Assembly (NCBI RefSeq): GCF_032197885.1
Contig: NZ_CP134159.1
Coordinates: 1,426,001-1,490,000 of the forward strand
Length of the DNA stretch: 64,000 nucleotides
Reading direction: 5' to 3'
Source of the DNA: Levilactobacillus namurensis
GTDB taxonomy: Bacteria; Bacillota; Bacilli; Lactobacillales; Lactobacillaceae
The position numbers and the translations under genes are program-made. The notes under the pieces were generated by a model, which saw nothing but the letters and a program-made list of their open reading frames with translations, ran no database searches and had not been told where the DNA came from. Positions 52,839 to 61,873 of this stretch are shown piece after piece; the stretch's first letter is position 1; every line of letters starts with the position of its first letter.

Positions 52839-53746
52839 TTAATTTCTTATTTATGCTTTTCTCCGACATTCCCATCGGCATCGGCCTCTATTTCACCATT
52901 ACCGGTCGCTTGCACCTCTCCCAGTTTGTGGCCATTCAGTTCTCCTCAAGCTGGATTCTCAACGGGTTTAACCAGATTGTTAGCGGCCGGAACACTCTGA
53001 ACAGCACCCAAGAAATTCGGCAAACCGTTCTCAACAACGTCGCCGTCCCCGCTAAAGCGCCCGACCGTGCTGCCCCCACTGTAACCACCCTAGCCTTGAA
53101 CCACGTGACGTTCGCTTATCCTCAAGCCCCACACGCTATTTTTCACCAGCTCAATCTCCACTTGAAAGCTGGCGACAAAGTCTTGATCCGAGGACAATCC
53201 GGCATCGGTAAATCCACTCTGATTCGCTTACTGCTTAAAGAAGTCCGCCCTATTTCCGGCCAAGTACTGGTTAATCAACGAGACTACACGCCAAGCGATG
53301 CTTACCAGTGGTTTGGGGTGGTCGGGCAAACGCCCATTATCTTTCAAGATACCGTTCAAGCTAACGTGACACTAGGCCAATCCGCAAAACCGACCAGCAT
53401 CAGCACTGCTCTGACCATGGCGGGATTACCTGAACTCGCCGCCCACCTCAACACGCCCGTTCGCGAAAACGGTGCCAACTTTTCCGGCGGTCAGCTCAAA
53501 CGACTTGAAATTGCCCGTGCTTTGTTCTTCAACCGGCGTGTGTTACTGATTGACGAAGGAACGGCCTCACTCGATTCCGACACGGCCCTCAGTATTCACC
53601 GCCAGATCCTCAAGAATCCCCACTTAACCGTCATCGAAGTTGATCACCACATTCCCGCCGAAATCTTACCGTGGTACTCGTCAATTTACGACTTGCAAGC
53701 CGGTCACTTAGTCCAGTACCAGGGAACCAGCAATCCCGCCCAATAA
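52784..53746 (+). pseudogene. C-terminal half of the same ABC exporter (last membrane helices and ATPase)
   Basis: It continues the membrane domain (INFLFMLFSDIPIGIGLYF, about residues 25-45) and adds an ATP-binding cassette with Walker A RGQSGIGKSTL near 140, Q-loop GVVGQTPII, signature NFSGGQLKRLEIARAL near 232, Walker B RVLLIDEGTASLDSD and the switch His in EVDHH. All ATPase motifs are intact. The ATG at 52784 has no ribosome site. With the upstream half the protein would be about 538 residues, a half-transporter of the LagD/CydC type, perhaps exporting a peptide or lipid. Confidence 0.78.
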
Positions 53747-53792
53747 ACGGCTCATCGCCTGCGTCAATAACACCACCCTAACAATGTCTTTA

Positions 53793-53842
53793 CAAAAAAC
53801 ACCCATCGACGGACAACTAATCGCTGTCATCGACGGGTGTTT
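53793..53842. terminator. Hairpin terminator downstream of the ABC gene
   Basis: AAACACCCATCGA and TCGACGGGTGTTT form a 13-bp stem with one mismatch and a 20-nt loop about 50 bases after the ABC stop. The A-run on its left gives a T tract on the minus strand, so it may serve both directions. Confidence 0.65.
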
Positions 53843-53957
53843 CGATCATCTCTAAGGCCCCACTTTGGATAATTATTCGTCGTCCCTACCGAATTCGTCG
53901 GGACCATCCCGGAAGCTTAGGGTGATCGTCTACCGAAAATTAGCGACCCCACGAAAA

Positions 53958-53969
53958 TGTAATATTACA
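53958..53969. promoter_or_regulatory. 12-bp perfect palindrome TGTAATATTACA
   Basis: The exact palindrome stands alone in the 53843-54100 gap. It resembles dimeric-repressor operators (MarR/ArsR/Fur-like half sites), but I cannot name a regulator. Confidence 0.3.
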
Positions 53970-54056
53970 AATGGTTGCTAACCGTTCCCCTGGCGCCCAA
54001 TTTCCGATACACTAATTCTAAGGACATGTTCTCGCACACTCATACTTTGGTCGGTC

Positions 54057-54153
54057 TGATGGTGCTGCTTGAGAATTGTCCTTTTCATTTTGGCACCATC
54101 AAAACCACTCGTCAAGTGCGGACTAAGCCTCCCCCTTTTGACGAGTGGTTTTT
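54057..54153. terminator. Tandem hairpins ending in a bidirectional terminator
   Basis: First, TGATGGTGC/GCACCATCA (54057-54101). Directly after, AAAACCACTCGTCAA/TTGACGAGTGGTTTT (54101-54152), a 15-bp perfect stem whose loop carries CCTCCCCC, followed by TTTG on the plus strand and by T residues on the minus strand. It ends the glycosyltransferase region on the minus strand and could also end a small plus-strand RNA. Confidence 0.75.
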
Positions 54154-54185
54154 GAATTTTTATTCACTTTCCGAACCGTTCCACT

Positions 54186-54821
54186 TTAAAGGGCCCATAG
54201 GAGCAACCCTAAAAAGAGCCCCATACTAAGCCAAATCATGGGTTGTGCGGTCAGGGCTCGGGCACCATGTAGGTTCAGCAGGTAAGCTTGCGGAAAGGCC
54301 CGTTCCCGAGGCAAAACTTCCCCTGTGTGTTGATCATAGCGGGCTAAGCCCTGGGCATACTTGAACGGCGTCTTCCCCGTATTCCGTAACGTAATCGTAA
54401 GTGACTGGGCCGTGGTCTGCGGATACCGGAGTGGCTTAGCCATCGCGGCGTTCGGCGTCGCGTGCCAGGTCTTGAGTAAGCGACCGTTAGCGTGGACCTG
54501 AACTCGCAGGCGACCATTCGGATATTGGGGTTGTACGTTGGACTTGACCTGTTCTCGCGCCTCATTCGTCGGTTGAATCTGTAATTGCAAGGCATTAGAC
54601 GGCCCAACGACCGGCATAGTCCATGTCAACTGCCGCTGAGGCGCTACCCGAGCCACGGGCAAGGTAAAGTAATCGCCGTTCCCTTGTCGCCCCGGCATCT
54701 CTTCTCGGACCAACGTGGTCTCATCGGTCTGGCCCAGACTGAGCGCACACATGATCACGGCAAACGTCCCAAACCACCGACCATACCGCACTTGGGTCGG
54801 CGTTCGTTCCCAGCGCACCAC
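54186..54821 (-). pseudogene. C-terminal part of a frameshifted GT-C-type membrane protein
   Basis: This frame of about 211 residues holds a membrane segment (WFGTFAVIMCALSLG), an extracytoplasmic beta-rich domain (YFTLPVARVAPQRQLTW ... SLTITLRNTGKTPFKYA) and a final helix (MIWLSMGLFLGLLLWAL). It overlaps the upstream 500-residue frame by 67 bases and has no ribosome site. At 54821-54824 a run of four C (G on the minus strand) would need to be five to fuse the frames as LMLLGTLG-VVRWERTPTQ, which restores a continuous helix pair. So it is very probably the C-terminus of the neighbouring gene. Confidence 0.65.
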
Positions 54822-56257
54822 CCCAACGTTCCCAGCAACATCAAGGCCGGCAACACCGGCGCTGCGTATCGGGGCTCAACTTCCCAGAAGAAGACATGAA
54901 AGATCATCAAGCCCAGCATCGCTATGGCTAGAAAGTGACCGGCAACGAAGCTGGGGCGTGCCTTCAAAAGAAACCAGATACTCTGACACAGCAAAGTCAA
55001 ATAAAGGATCTGGGTCCCTAAAACTAACCAAAACTGAATTGACCGTTGATTCATTAGATACCACCGTGGCGCTTTGAGCCATTGCGTGGTTAATTTGAAA
55101 CTATCCATGTCCCCCGTTGACCAAAAAATCTCAAACTTCCGAGCCAACTGAACCAGCACACCACTGACGCCTAAGGTGTTTAGCCGCTGATTCAAAAGCT
55201 TAGTCGCCGTAGCCTGTTTGGCTCGCGCCGTGGGCTGGTGGTCGATCACCATCGCATCCGTCAGACTATACGTCCCCGGATTTTGGGGATTCATGCTCAT
55301 CGCAATCCAAGCCGTCACGGGCATCTGCGCATTGGGGTCTGGGCGATACCCCGCTTGTCGACTCCACGCGGACATCCCCGCAAAGACGCCGCCTAAGACC
55401 AGACACGCACCGGCGATCCAAACCACCACCTGGCGCCAGGTCAAGCGGCGTTGCCACCATAACAGGAGAATCAAGAGGCCCAAAGCCAGCCACAAGACGA
55501 TGAGGTTGCTCTTGACGGCTACCCCGGCACTTACCAGCAGGAGGGCTAAGCCGCCCCCCAGCCAACGGCGCCAGCCCCGATTAGCCACGGACCAACTGAC
55601 CAGCGCCAAGCTGTCCAAGAAGAGCGGGAACACCACCGGATCCGTATAGTCGAAAAGCCCCAGGGCATACACGGGGATACTGAGGAGCCACAGCAACGTG
55701 AACCAAAAGGCGCCGGGTTGCCATAACCGCCAGTGATGTAACAGATACAGTCCCGCAGCCAACCCAGTATCCAGCCACAGATACCGCAAGAAATTCATCG
55801 CCACCCAGGGTGTCTTCGTCATGGGCAATAACAGTTTCAGCCACCACGCATCGATCAGGGTGTAATTCACGTTATTCTGATAAACCATAAAGTAGTGGTT
55901 CCAAGTGGTCCGTCCCTGGGCCAAGGCGATGGCCTGATTACGGACAAAGTAACCATCCGCCCGGCTGACATCAACAAAGTTCATGGCCATCCAAGCCTGC
56001 GCGCCCACGATCAAAACCAGGAGGACGGCCCAAATCAAGCGGTACTTGGTCGAAGACCACTGCCCCACTCGTCCCCGAAAACGGTTCAAGATAAGCAGCA
56101 CGCCACCTAGCAACGTCACCATGACCAATGGCTGCGCCCAATCGGCATCCCCCAACGTCGTGACGGGTTCTGTCACGGCAAACACCGCCGCACAAGCCAG
56201 TAAGCCTGCAACCACCCAATTTAGCGTTCCGACTAGTCTTCTCATAGCACCTAACAT
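54755..56257 (-). CDS. GT-C-type polytopic membrane glycosyltransferase, N-terminal part
   Basis: This 500-residue frame has about ten to eleven membrane helices. The first external loop has MNFVDVSRADGYFVRNQAIALAQG followed by FMVYQNNVNYTLIDAW, a pattern of GT-C/PMT-like transferases that use polyprenyl-phosphate sugars. Near the end, FWEVEPRYAAPVLPALMLLG is a second family mark. The last 20 residues (NERRPKCGMVGGLGRLP) look out of frame, and the native protein probably continues as the 54186 frame to about 690 residues. It could decorate wall polymers or proteins; the acceptor is unknown. Confidence 0.78.
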   Translation of the reverse strand: MLGAMRRLVGTLNWVVAGLLACAAVFAVTEPVTTLGDADWAQPLVMVTLLGGVLLILNRFRGRVGQWSSTKYRLIWAVLLVLIVGAQAWMAMNFVDVSRADGYFVRNQAIALAQGRTTWNHYFMVYQNNVNYTLIDAWWLKLLLPMTKTPWVAMNFLRYLWLDTGLAAGLYLLHHWRLWQPGAFWFTLLWLLSIPVYALGLFDYTDPVVFPLFLDSLALVSWSVANRGWRRWLGGGLALLLVSAGVAVKSNLIVLWLALGLLILLLWWQRRLTWRQVVVWIAGACLVLGGVFAGMSAWSRQAGYRPDPNAQMPVTAWIAMSMNPQNPGTYSLTDAMVIDHQPTARAKQATATKLLNQRLNTLGVSGVLVQLARKFEIFWSTGDMDSFKLTTQWLKAPRWYLMNQRSIQFWLVLGTQILYLTLLCQSIWFLLKARPSFVAGHFLAIAMLGLMIFHVFFWEVEPRYAAPVLPALMLLGTLGWCAGNERRPKCGMVGGLGRLP

Positions 56258-56478
56258 CCCTATCTCCTAATTGCCCAGTCCACTGATTGCTGGTTCCCCC
56301 AATGATCATCAGTACCAGCGACTCAAATCAATTGCCTAACTACGTCCCATTTTCAACGCACCCCCGCTAAAGCACAAGCACCACCCGCTAATTAGGGACC
56401 ATACTTGCCTAATGACCAGTCCAGTGGTTTACCGATACCATCATGCCCCCCAACTACGTTTCGCACTATGGACACAAC

Positions 56479-56516
56479 AAAAGGGAAACCAATTGACCTG
56501 CAAATTGGCTTCCCTA
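56479..56516 (-). terminator. Terminator after the DJ-1/PfpI gene
   Basis: On the minus strand AGGGAAGCCAATT/AATTGGTTTCCCT is followed by TTTTG, 82 bases after the stop. The remaining gap 56258-56478 has two loosely similar copies of a CCAGTCCA-containing segment but no gene. Confidence 0.8.
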
Positions 56517-56597
56517 AATTTCAAATCTATTTCGTTAAGGCCGCACCAAGCCAACTAACGCCCAGTGCGTCAACTCATCGCAAGTACGATTGGGAAC

Positions 56598-57212
56598 CTA
56601 CGACTCTTTCGGCAGATGATACGTCAACTCCTCAGCCGTGTAGGGCCGGTCCGTTCGCGCAGCTGCATACGCCTGATCACCTATCTTCAGCCCACATGCA
56701 CGAATCGCCGCAATGGCAAATTCCCGAAAAAATTGGAAGCTAGACGTGACGATTCCGCAATCCGTCACCACTGGTTGGCGAACCAGGTTTTGCTTCGGAA
56801 TAAACGGATTCAGCGCATACGTCTCCTCAAAAATCCCCGCGGTAAACTTCGTATGGTCTAACAATCCCGCTTTGGCCAGCAAGACGGGGGAACTGGACAT
56901 CCCCGCAATCACCGGACGCTGATCAGGCGTGACGTTTAACCGCTGTAAAAACGCAATGTTGCGGTCATCTGCTAGTGGCAGATGATAATTATCAATTCCC
57001 GGTAAAATCAACAAATCAGCATCCAAAGGATTTACCTGTGAAAAATCTTTTTGCGCGACCATCGGCAACTGATCCTCACTAAGGTAAACCGTTCGATCCG
57101 CACCCACCGTGGTGAGTGTCCAATCGTCATAAAACGTTAAAGCTTCCGTCAGCGCCGCAATTTCAAAGTTACAAAATCCTGGGTACACCATCACTAACGC
57201 TTGTTTCATCAT
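56598..57212 (-). CDS. DJ-1/PfpI family protein with Ser in place of the nucleophile Cys
   Basis: This 204-residue protein has the DJ-1/PfpI fold: ALVMVYPGFCNFEIAALTEA at the start with the conserved Glu17, LLILPGIDNY near 67, and the nucleophile elbow VIAGMSSSPVLLAKAGLL near 101-118. The elbow position normally held by Cys (AAICxx in relatives) is Ser here, near residue 106. Known family roles include glyoxalase III, chaperone, protease and regulator; loss of Cys argues against the first and third. GGAGGCGTTAG precedes ATGATG. It stands alone with a terminator. Confidence 0.85.
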   Translation of the reverse strand: MMKQALVMVYPGFCNFEIAALTEALTFYDDWTLTTVGADRTVYLSEDQLPMVAQKDFSQVNPLDADLLILPGIDNYHLPLADDRNIAFLQRLNVTPDQRPVIAGMSSSPVLLAKAGLLDHTKFTAGIFEETYALNPFIPKQNLVRQPVVTDCGIVTSSFQFFREFAIAAIRACGLKIGDQAYAAARTDRPYTAEELTYHLPKES

Positions 57213-57366
57213 CTAACGCCTCCAATTAACTTAACAAGGCTCAGACTATTTCTCGCATTTATTGTCCGCTTAACCTAGCTTCATTGTCAATACCGCATCA
57301 CCACTTGCAGCTAGCATACAAGCTGAATCCTAACTGCCACGACTTCCCGGCAACGCCACTGGTAAT

Positions 57367-57642
57367 CTACTTGCGGTCCCAATCATTGCGTCCCATGGCC
57401 CAACGCAGGCCCTCAACTCCCCAGAAGAACAGGACCAAGACCAGCCAACACCCCATCAACGTGAGGACTAAGACCAGGGTCATCGCCGCCTTATGGTGAC
57501 TCTGCCACCACAGGGTGATGATGCCGCCAAATGCCGGCCGGTGGCGCAACCACCCTAACGGCGTCATGAGGACGTCTAAGACAACCCCAAAGACTAACCA
57601 CTGGTTGGCGTGCCGCACTGCGGTCCGTAAAGTTCGTTTCAT
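57367..57642 (-). CDS. Small hypothetical membrane protein
   Basis: This 91-residue protein has two hydrophobic segments (WLVFGVVLDVLMTPLGWL at about 15-32 and AAMTLVLVLTLMGCWLVLVLFFWGV at about 52-76) and basic ends. I do not recognise a family. AAGGGG precedes the ATG. It lies between glyS and the DJ-1 gene, on the same strand as both. Length and composition fit a real small membrane protein, but support is moderate. Confidence 0.6.
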   Translation of the reverse strand: MKRTLRTAVRHANQWLVFGVVLDVLMTPLGWLRHRPAFGGIITLWWQSHHKAAMTLVLVLTLMGCWLVLVLFFWGVEGLRWAMGRNDWDRK

Positions 57643-57663
57643 AAAATCGCCCCTTGTATGTAC

Positions 57664-57702
57664 GCTAAACGCCCGTTACTCACACGAGTAATGGGCGTTT
57701 AG
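57664..57702 (-). terminator. Hairpin after glyS
   Basis: CTAAACGCCCGTTACT/AGTAATGGGCGTTTAG, 16-bp stem (one wobble) with a 7-nt loop, 21 bases after glyS. There is no T tract on the minus strand, so it may stabilise the 3' end or terminate weakly. Confidence 0.5.
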
Positions 57703-57722
57703 TCCTTAAAATAAGATATGGT

Positions 57723-59798
57723 TTACTTCACAATCAGTTGATCCAAGTCTCCCAATTGTAAGGCCAGGTTTGCCAAGCGCGTTAATTCCGCTAACCGGTT
57801 ATTCCGGACAGCGTCATCATCGGCCATGACCATCGTGGCTTCGAAGTAGTCCGCAATCGCTGGTTGAATCGCTGCTAAGGCGGCGTAGAGGGCCTTTAAG
57901 CCCTTAGGTGCTGCCGCGGCCACTTCATCGACTCCAGCATGCAGCTGACCTTCACTGTCGTTTTCGAACTTGCCCGCGTCAATCGTCACGTTGGCAATAT
58001 CCTTCGGTGCCTTTTGTGACAACCGAATGACCCGCGTCAACGACTCGATGACGTCCTTGAAGTTGTCGTCCGCTGCGTGGGCCGTTAAGATGTCCGCCGC
58101 CGTGAACAACTGCGAAATGTCGGTACTGCTGCCACCCAAAACGGCGTCCACGATGTCGTAACGAATCTTGACACCCTTGAAGATCTTCCGGACCCGTTCC
58201 TTGATGAAGTCCACGATAGCGTCGATCTGACTAGCTTGGTCTAAGTCCGGCGCCACGTTAGCTGCCTGTTCCGCCGCGATAAAGGCGTTCGCCAGGTCAG
58301 CTACGGGTAACGCCCATTGCTGGTCAGTGGCGATCCGCACAATCCCCGTGGCCTGTCGCCGCAAAGCGTACGGATCATTAGAACCGCTTGGAATCATGCC
58401 AGCAGCGAAGAACGTCAAGATGCTGTCGAACTTATCCGCTAAGGCCAAAACGGCACCAGGAACGGAAGCGGGTAAGGCGCCGTCCGCGGAGATTGGTTCG
58501 TAGTGTTCGCGAATGGCTTGGGCAACGGCGGGATCTTCACCCTGTAACAGGGCGTACTTCTCACCCATGACCCCTTGCAATTCTGCAAATTCGCCGACCA
58601 TTCCCGTCACTAAGTCAAACTTGTAGATCTGACTAGCCCGAACGGCCGCCTGAGTCTGCGCATCACTCAGCGCTAAGCGGTGAGCCAAGACCTTCACGAT
58701 TGCTTCGACCCGGGCCATCTTTTCGGCCATAGTACTGATCTTATCGTGGAAGCTGACGCTCTTGAGTCGGTCAACGAAGTCCGCAATACTCTTCTTTTGG
58801 TCTTCCTTGTAGAAGAACATCGCGTCTTCCAAACGGGCCGTTAAGACCTTTTCGTTACCAGCGACCACGTTTTGCAAGTCGTGGTCCGTCCCGTTCCGTA
58901 CGGAAATGAAGTTCGGCAACAGCTGACCACTCTGGCTCCGTGCGTAGAAGAACCGTTGGTGGTCCCGCATGGACGTAATCAGGACTTCGTCTGGAATCGT
59001 CAGGTACTTCTGATCGAAGTTTCCTTCGAATGCCGTTGGCCATTCCACCAGGTTGTTAACTTCTTCCAACAAGCCGGCGTCGATATCTACGACCCAGTCA
59101 TGGTCACTGGCAATCTTTTCAATCTGCTTCTTGATCAACGCCTTACGCTTATCCGCATCGGCGATGACGTATTCGCTGGTCAGAGCTGCTTCGTAATCGG
59201 CCGCGGTCTTCAACGGAATCTCCTTGCCCAAGAACCGGTGTCCCCGGGTCACCCGATCCGTCGTCACGTTCAGGATGCTGAACGGAATGACCGTGTCATC
59301 CAGCAAGGCCACCAACCAACGAATTGGCCGGATGTATTCAAAGTGGTGAGCGCCCCACTTCATCATCGTTGGGAAGGTCATGGCCGTGATGACGTCTTTC
59401 AGACCAGCTAAGACCGTTTCCACAGGTTCTCCCGCGATGAACTTGTCCACGTAGACGTACTCCGTGCCCTTGAATTCCTTAAAGACGATGTCATCTGGCG
59501 TCAGGCCTTGGCCCCGCGTAAAGCCGATTGCCGGCTTGGTCCAGTTGCCATCCGCGTCTTGAGCAATCTTCTTAGCCGGCCCCTTGACGGATTCACTGAT
59601 GTCCGCTTGCTTATCGGCCAAGCCCGTGATTTCAATGGCCAACCGCCGAGGCGTGGAGAACGGCTGAATGGCGTCATAACTGACGCGTTGTTCCTTCAAG
59701 TAATCGGCGACACGCTTCTGAAGTTGTCGAATAGCAGGCGTCACCACGTGAGCTGGCATTTCTTCCAGTCCAATTTCAAGTAAAAATGTGTGTGCCAT
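57723..59798 (-). CDS. glyS: Glycyl-tRNA synthetase beta subunit
   Basis: This 691-residue beta chain of the alpha2-beta2 bacterial GlyRS starts [18 protein letters not shown]. It contains the repeated [15 protein letters not shown] and [20 protein letters not shown] segments, an HD-like domain and a C-terminal anticodon-binding DALR domain ([22 protein letters not shown]). Its ATG overlaps the glyQ stop (TAATG), so translation is coupled. It charges tRNA-Gly under T-box control. Confidence 0.97.
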   Translation of the reverse strand: MAHTFLLEIGLEEMPAHVVTPAIRQLQKRVADYLKEQRVSYDAIQPFSTPRRLAIEITGLADKQADISESVKGPAKKIAQDADGNWTKPAIGFTRGQGLTPDDIVFKEFKGTEYVYVDKFIAGEPVETVLAGLKDVITAMTFPTMMKWGAHHFEYIRPIRWLVALLDDTVIPFSILNVTTDRVTRGHRFLGKEIPLKTAADYEAALTSEYVIADADKRKALIKKQIEKIASDHDWVVDIDAGLLEEVNNLVEWPTAFEGNFDQKYLTIPDEVLITSMRDHQRFFYARSQSGQLLPNFISVRNGTDHDLQNVVAGNEKVLTARLEDAMFFYKEDQKKSIADFVDRLKSVSFHDKISTMAEKMARVEAIVKVLAHRLALSDAQTQAAVRASQIYKFDLVTGMVGEFAELQGVMGEKYALLQGEDPAVAQAIREHYEPISADGALPASVPGAVLALADKFDSILTFFAAGMIPSGSNDPYALRRQATGIVRIATDQQWALPVADLANAFIAAEQAANVAPDLDQASQIDAIVDFIKERVRKIFKGVKIRYDIVDAVLGGSSTDISQLFTAADILTAHAADDNFKDVIESLTRVIRLSQKAPKDIANVTIDAGKFENDSEGQLHAGVDEVAAAAPKGLKALYAALAAIQPAIADYFEATMVMADDDAVRNNRLAELTRLANLALQLGDLDQLIVK

Positions 59799-60724
59799 TA
59801 TTTTGCCTCCTCAGAATCCGCTAATAATTTTGCGCGTAACTTCTCGTCTTTGATCAACGGGAAACCACGCTTCTTCCGTTCTGCCACAAAGGCCTTCGCA
59901 ATCGAACGAGCCATCTTCCGAATCCGGGAGAGGTAGCCGGCCCGTTCCGTCACGGAAACGGCGCCCCGGGCATCTAACAGGTTAAAGGTGTGGCTGCACT
60001 TCAACACGTAGTCGTAAGCCGGGTGAACCAAGCCGTTAGCAATCTGCTTCTTCGCTTCGGCTTCGTATTCGTCAAAGTGCCGGGACAGCATGTCCTGGTC
60101 ACTTTCTTCAAAGCTGTACTTGGAGTGCTCGTATTCGGGTTCCTTGAAGATGTCCCCGTACTTAACGCCGTCGCCCCATTCCAGGTCGAACACGGAATTA
60201 ACATCCTGAACGTAGGAGGCTAACCGTTCCAATCCGTAGGTGATTTCGGACGTTACGGGATCCACCGTTTGACCGCCCACAACTTGGAAATAGGTGAACT
60301 GGGTAACTTCCATCCCGTCCAACCAGATTTCCCAACCAACACCGGCACAACCCATCGACGGGTTCTCCCAGTTATCTTCAACGAACCGAATATCATGTTC
60401 CAACGGGTCAATGCCCAGTTCCCGCAAGCTGTTCAGGTACAGGTCCTGAATGTTATCGGGCGATGGCTTCATGACCACTTGGAATTGGTGATGTTGGTAT
60501 AACCGGTTCGGGTTCTCCCCATAACGACCATCAGCTGGCCGCCGGGAAGGTTCTACGTATGCCGCGTTCCAAGGTTCTGGTCCAATGGCCCGTAAGAACG
60601 TGTAGGGACTCATGGTCCCGGCACCCTTTTCAGTATCGTAAGCTTGCATCAGCATGCAGCCCTGAGCAGACCAATACTGTTGTAACTTTAAAATGATTGC
60701 TTGCATGGACAGTTTTTCGTTCAT
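59798..60724 (-). CDS. glyQ: Glycyl-tRNA synthetase alpha subunit
   Basis: This 308-residue class II catalytic chain binds glycine and ATP and forms the glycyl-adenylate with GlyS. Motif regions include [49 protein letters not shown] (residues 22-70) and the [23 protein letters not shown] block near 128. GAGGAACAGC precedes the ATG. The T-box leader and promoter at 60761-61015 control it. Confidence 0.98.
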   Translation of the reverse strand: MNEKLSMQAIILKLQQYWSAQGCMLMQAYDTEKGAGTMSPYTFLRAIGPEPWNAAYVEPSRRPADGRYGENPNRLYQHHQFQVVMKPSPDNIQDLYLNSLRELGIDPLEHDIRFVEDNWENPSMGCAGVGWEIWLDGMEVTQFTYFQVVGGQTVDPVTSEITYGLERLASYVQDVNSVFDLEWGDGVKYGDIFKEPEYEHSKYSFEESDQDMLSRHFDEYEAEAKKQIANGLVHPAYDYVLKCSHTFNLLDARGAVSVTERAGYLSRIRKMARSIAKAFVAERKKRGFPLIKDEKLRAKLLADSEEAK

Positions 60725-60760
60725 GGATGCTGTTCCTCCTTATTCGTCTCAATAAGCACA

Positions 60761-60980
60761 CAAAAAAGTCCCTACGCGAATCTACACTAAAGAGATTCAC
60801 GTAGGGACGAATTAATTTCGCGGTTCCACCCTACTTCTAGCCATCCGACTAGCAGCTTACTTGGAAACGACTCCGAATGTGCCAATGTCCGCGCGTGACC
60901 GTCCGGCTCCCACTCACCCGAACTCGCTGAAGACCCACGTCGCGCACTTCTCATTCATCTACGCCGACTTATTTAACTGA
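60761..60980 (-). ncRNA. T-box leader of the glyQS operon
   Basis: On the minus strand the core antiterminator AGGGTGGAACCGCG is at 60818-60831, followed by a terminator GTCCCTACGTGAATCT/GATTCGCGTAGGGAC and TTTTTT at 60761-60808. Upstream is a stem I region of about 140 bases. Uncharged tRNA-Gly should bind stem I and the TGGA sequence and stop termination. I could not fix the glycine specifier codon by eye. Confidence 0.95.
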
Positions 60981-60986
60981 AATTAA

Positions 60987-61015
60987 TGATAAGCGTCTCC
61001 GGCGAACTTGTCAAT
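60987..61015 (-). promoter_or_regulatory. glyQS promoter
   Basis: On the minus strand TTGACA, a 17-base spacer and TATCAT form a near-consensus promoter overlapping the recO stop codon; transcription would start near 60980. Confidence 0.85.
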
Positions 61016-61805
61016 TATCCGTTGTCGGATTCTGGGTCAACCGGGGTGCCCACGACTGCATCTGGTCCAAGAAGCGCTTGCTGCGGGGGTGAACCCCAAT
61101 CTGGCTCGCGTAGATCTCGTCCATCAGCTGACGCAAGGCGGCCTCCGTAGCGGGCTTAACCTTAATCGTGTGCAACCGGTCCAAGTCCAAAACCGAGAAC
61201 TGCCGCAAATAATAGATTGTCCGCTGGTTCAAGTGGAGGCGCCGGGGATCTTGGGCCCAATGCTGTTGGCACAACAGTCCTCCGTAACTTTCCGAGTAAT
61301 CAAACGGCAGGTCGTTGCGGCCACACACCGCACAGCCCTGCAACTGAGGCGCCACCCCAAAGGCTGGCATCAGCTGAATCTCAATGATGTTGGTCACGAT
61401 TGCCGGATTCAGCCCCTCATCGATCAACTCCAGTGCCCGGTGGACCTTATGGTACCAGTCCGGCAGTTGCTGACTGTCCGGAAAGGCGATGTCCACCAAG
61501 CTCATCACGTAGGTGGCGTAGGCGTTCTTAAAGATGTCCGTGCCGATAGCCTGGAACTGGCGGGTCTCCCGGGCGGTCCGAATATAGGATAAGCCGTCGT
61601 CAGCAATATCGCCGACGTAGCTGCCGACGGTGAACGGCAGGATATCCGCCGTCATCTTAAACCCCTTTTTCTTAGCACCCCGCACCAAAAACATCTTTTT
61701 GCCGAATTCCTGGGTGAAGAACTTGACCAGATAATCCCGTTCGGCGTAGTCGCGCCGAAACAACAAGATACCATGAAAATCCGTCACGTGACGTGCCAAG
61801 GCCAT
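61011..61805 (-). CDS. recO: DNA repair protein RecO
   Basis: This 264-residue protein has an N-terminal OB fold (FHGILLFRRDYAERDYLVKFFTQEFGKKMFLVRGAKK) and a C-terminal domain with a zinc-like Cys pattern (CAVCGRN and LLCQQHW near residues 157-180). RecO loads RecA with RecF/RecR. It lies between era and the glyQS promoter, the conserved order. Confidence 0.96.
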   Translation of the reverse strand: MALARHVTDFHGILLFRRDYAERDYLVKFFTQEFGKKMFLVRGAKKKGFKMTADILPFTVGSYVGDIADDGLSYIRTARETRQFQAIGTDIFKNAYATYVMSLVDIAFPDSQQLPDWYHKVHRALELIDEGLNPAIVTNIIEIQLMPAFGVAPQLQGCAVCGRNDLPFDYSESYGGLLCQQHWAQDPRRLHLNQRTIYYLRQFSVLDLDRLHTIKVKPATEAALRQLMDEIYASQIGVHPRSKRFLDQMQSWAPRLTQNPTTDN

Positions 61806-61873
61806 CCCCCCTCACAACTTAGCTTAAATCACGAAATGACGCTAAGTCACTAGCGCCATTCCGCAAACATTCT

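Noticed and set aside
53975..54229. Plus-strand 84-residue open frame
   Set aside because: It has no ribosome site, runs through two hairpins and a terminator and into the next gene on the other strand, and its composition is not protein-like.
56258..56480. Two similar CCAGTCCA...AACTACGT segments as direct repeats of a mobile element
   Set aside because: Similarity is patchy, the spacing differs and there are no terminal inverted repeats or transposase; it is probably chance or an old duplication.
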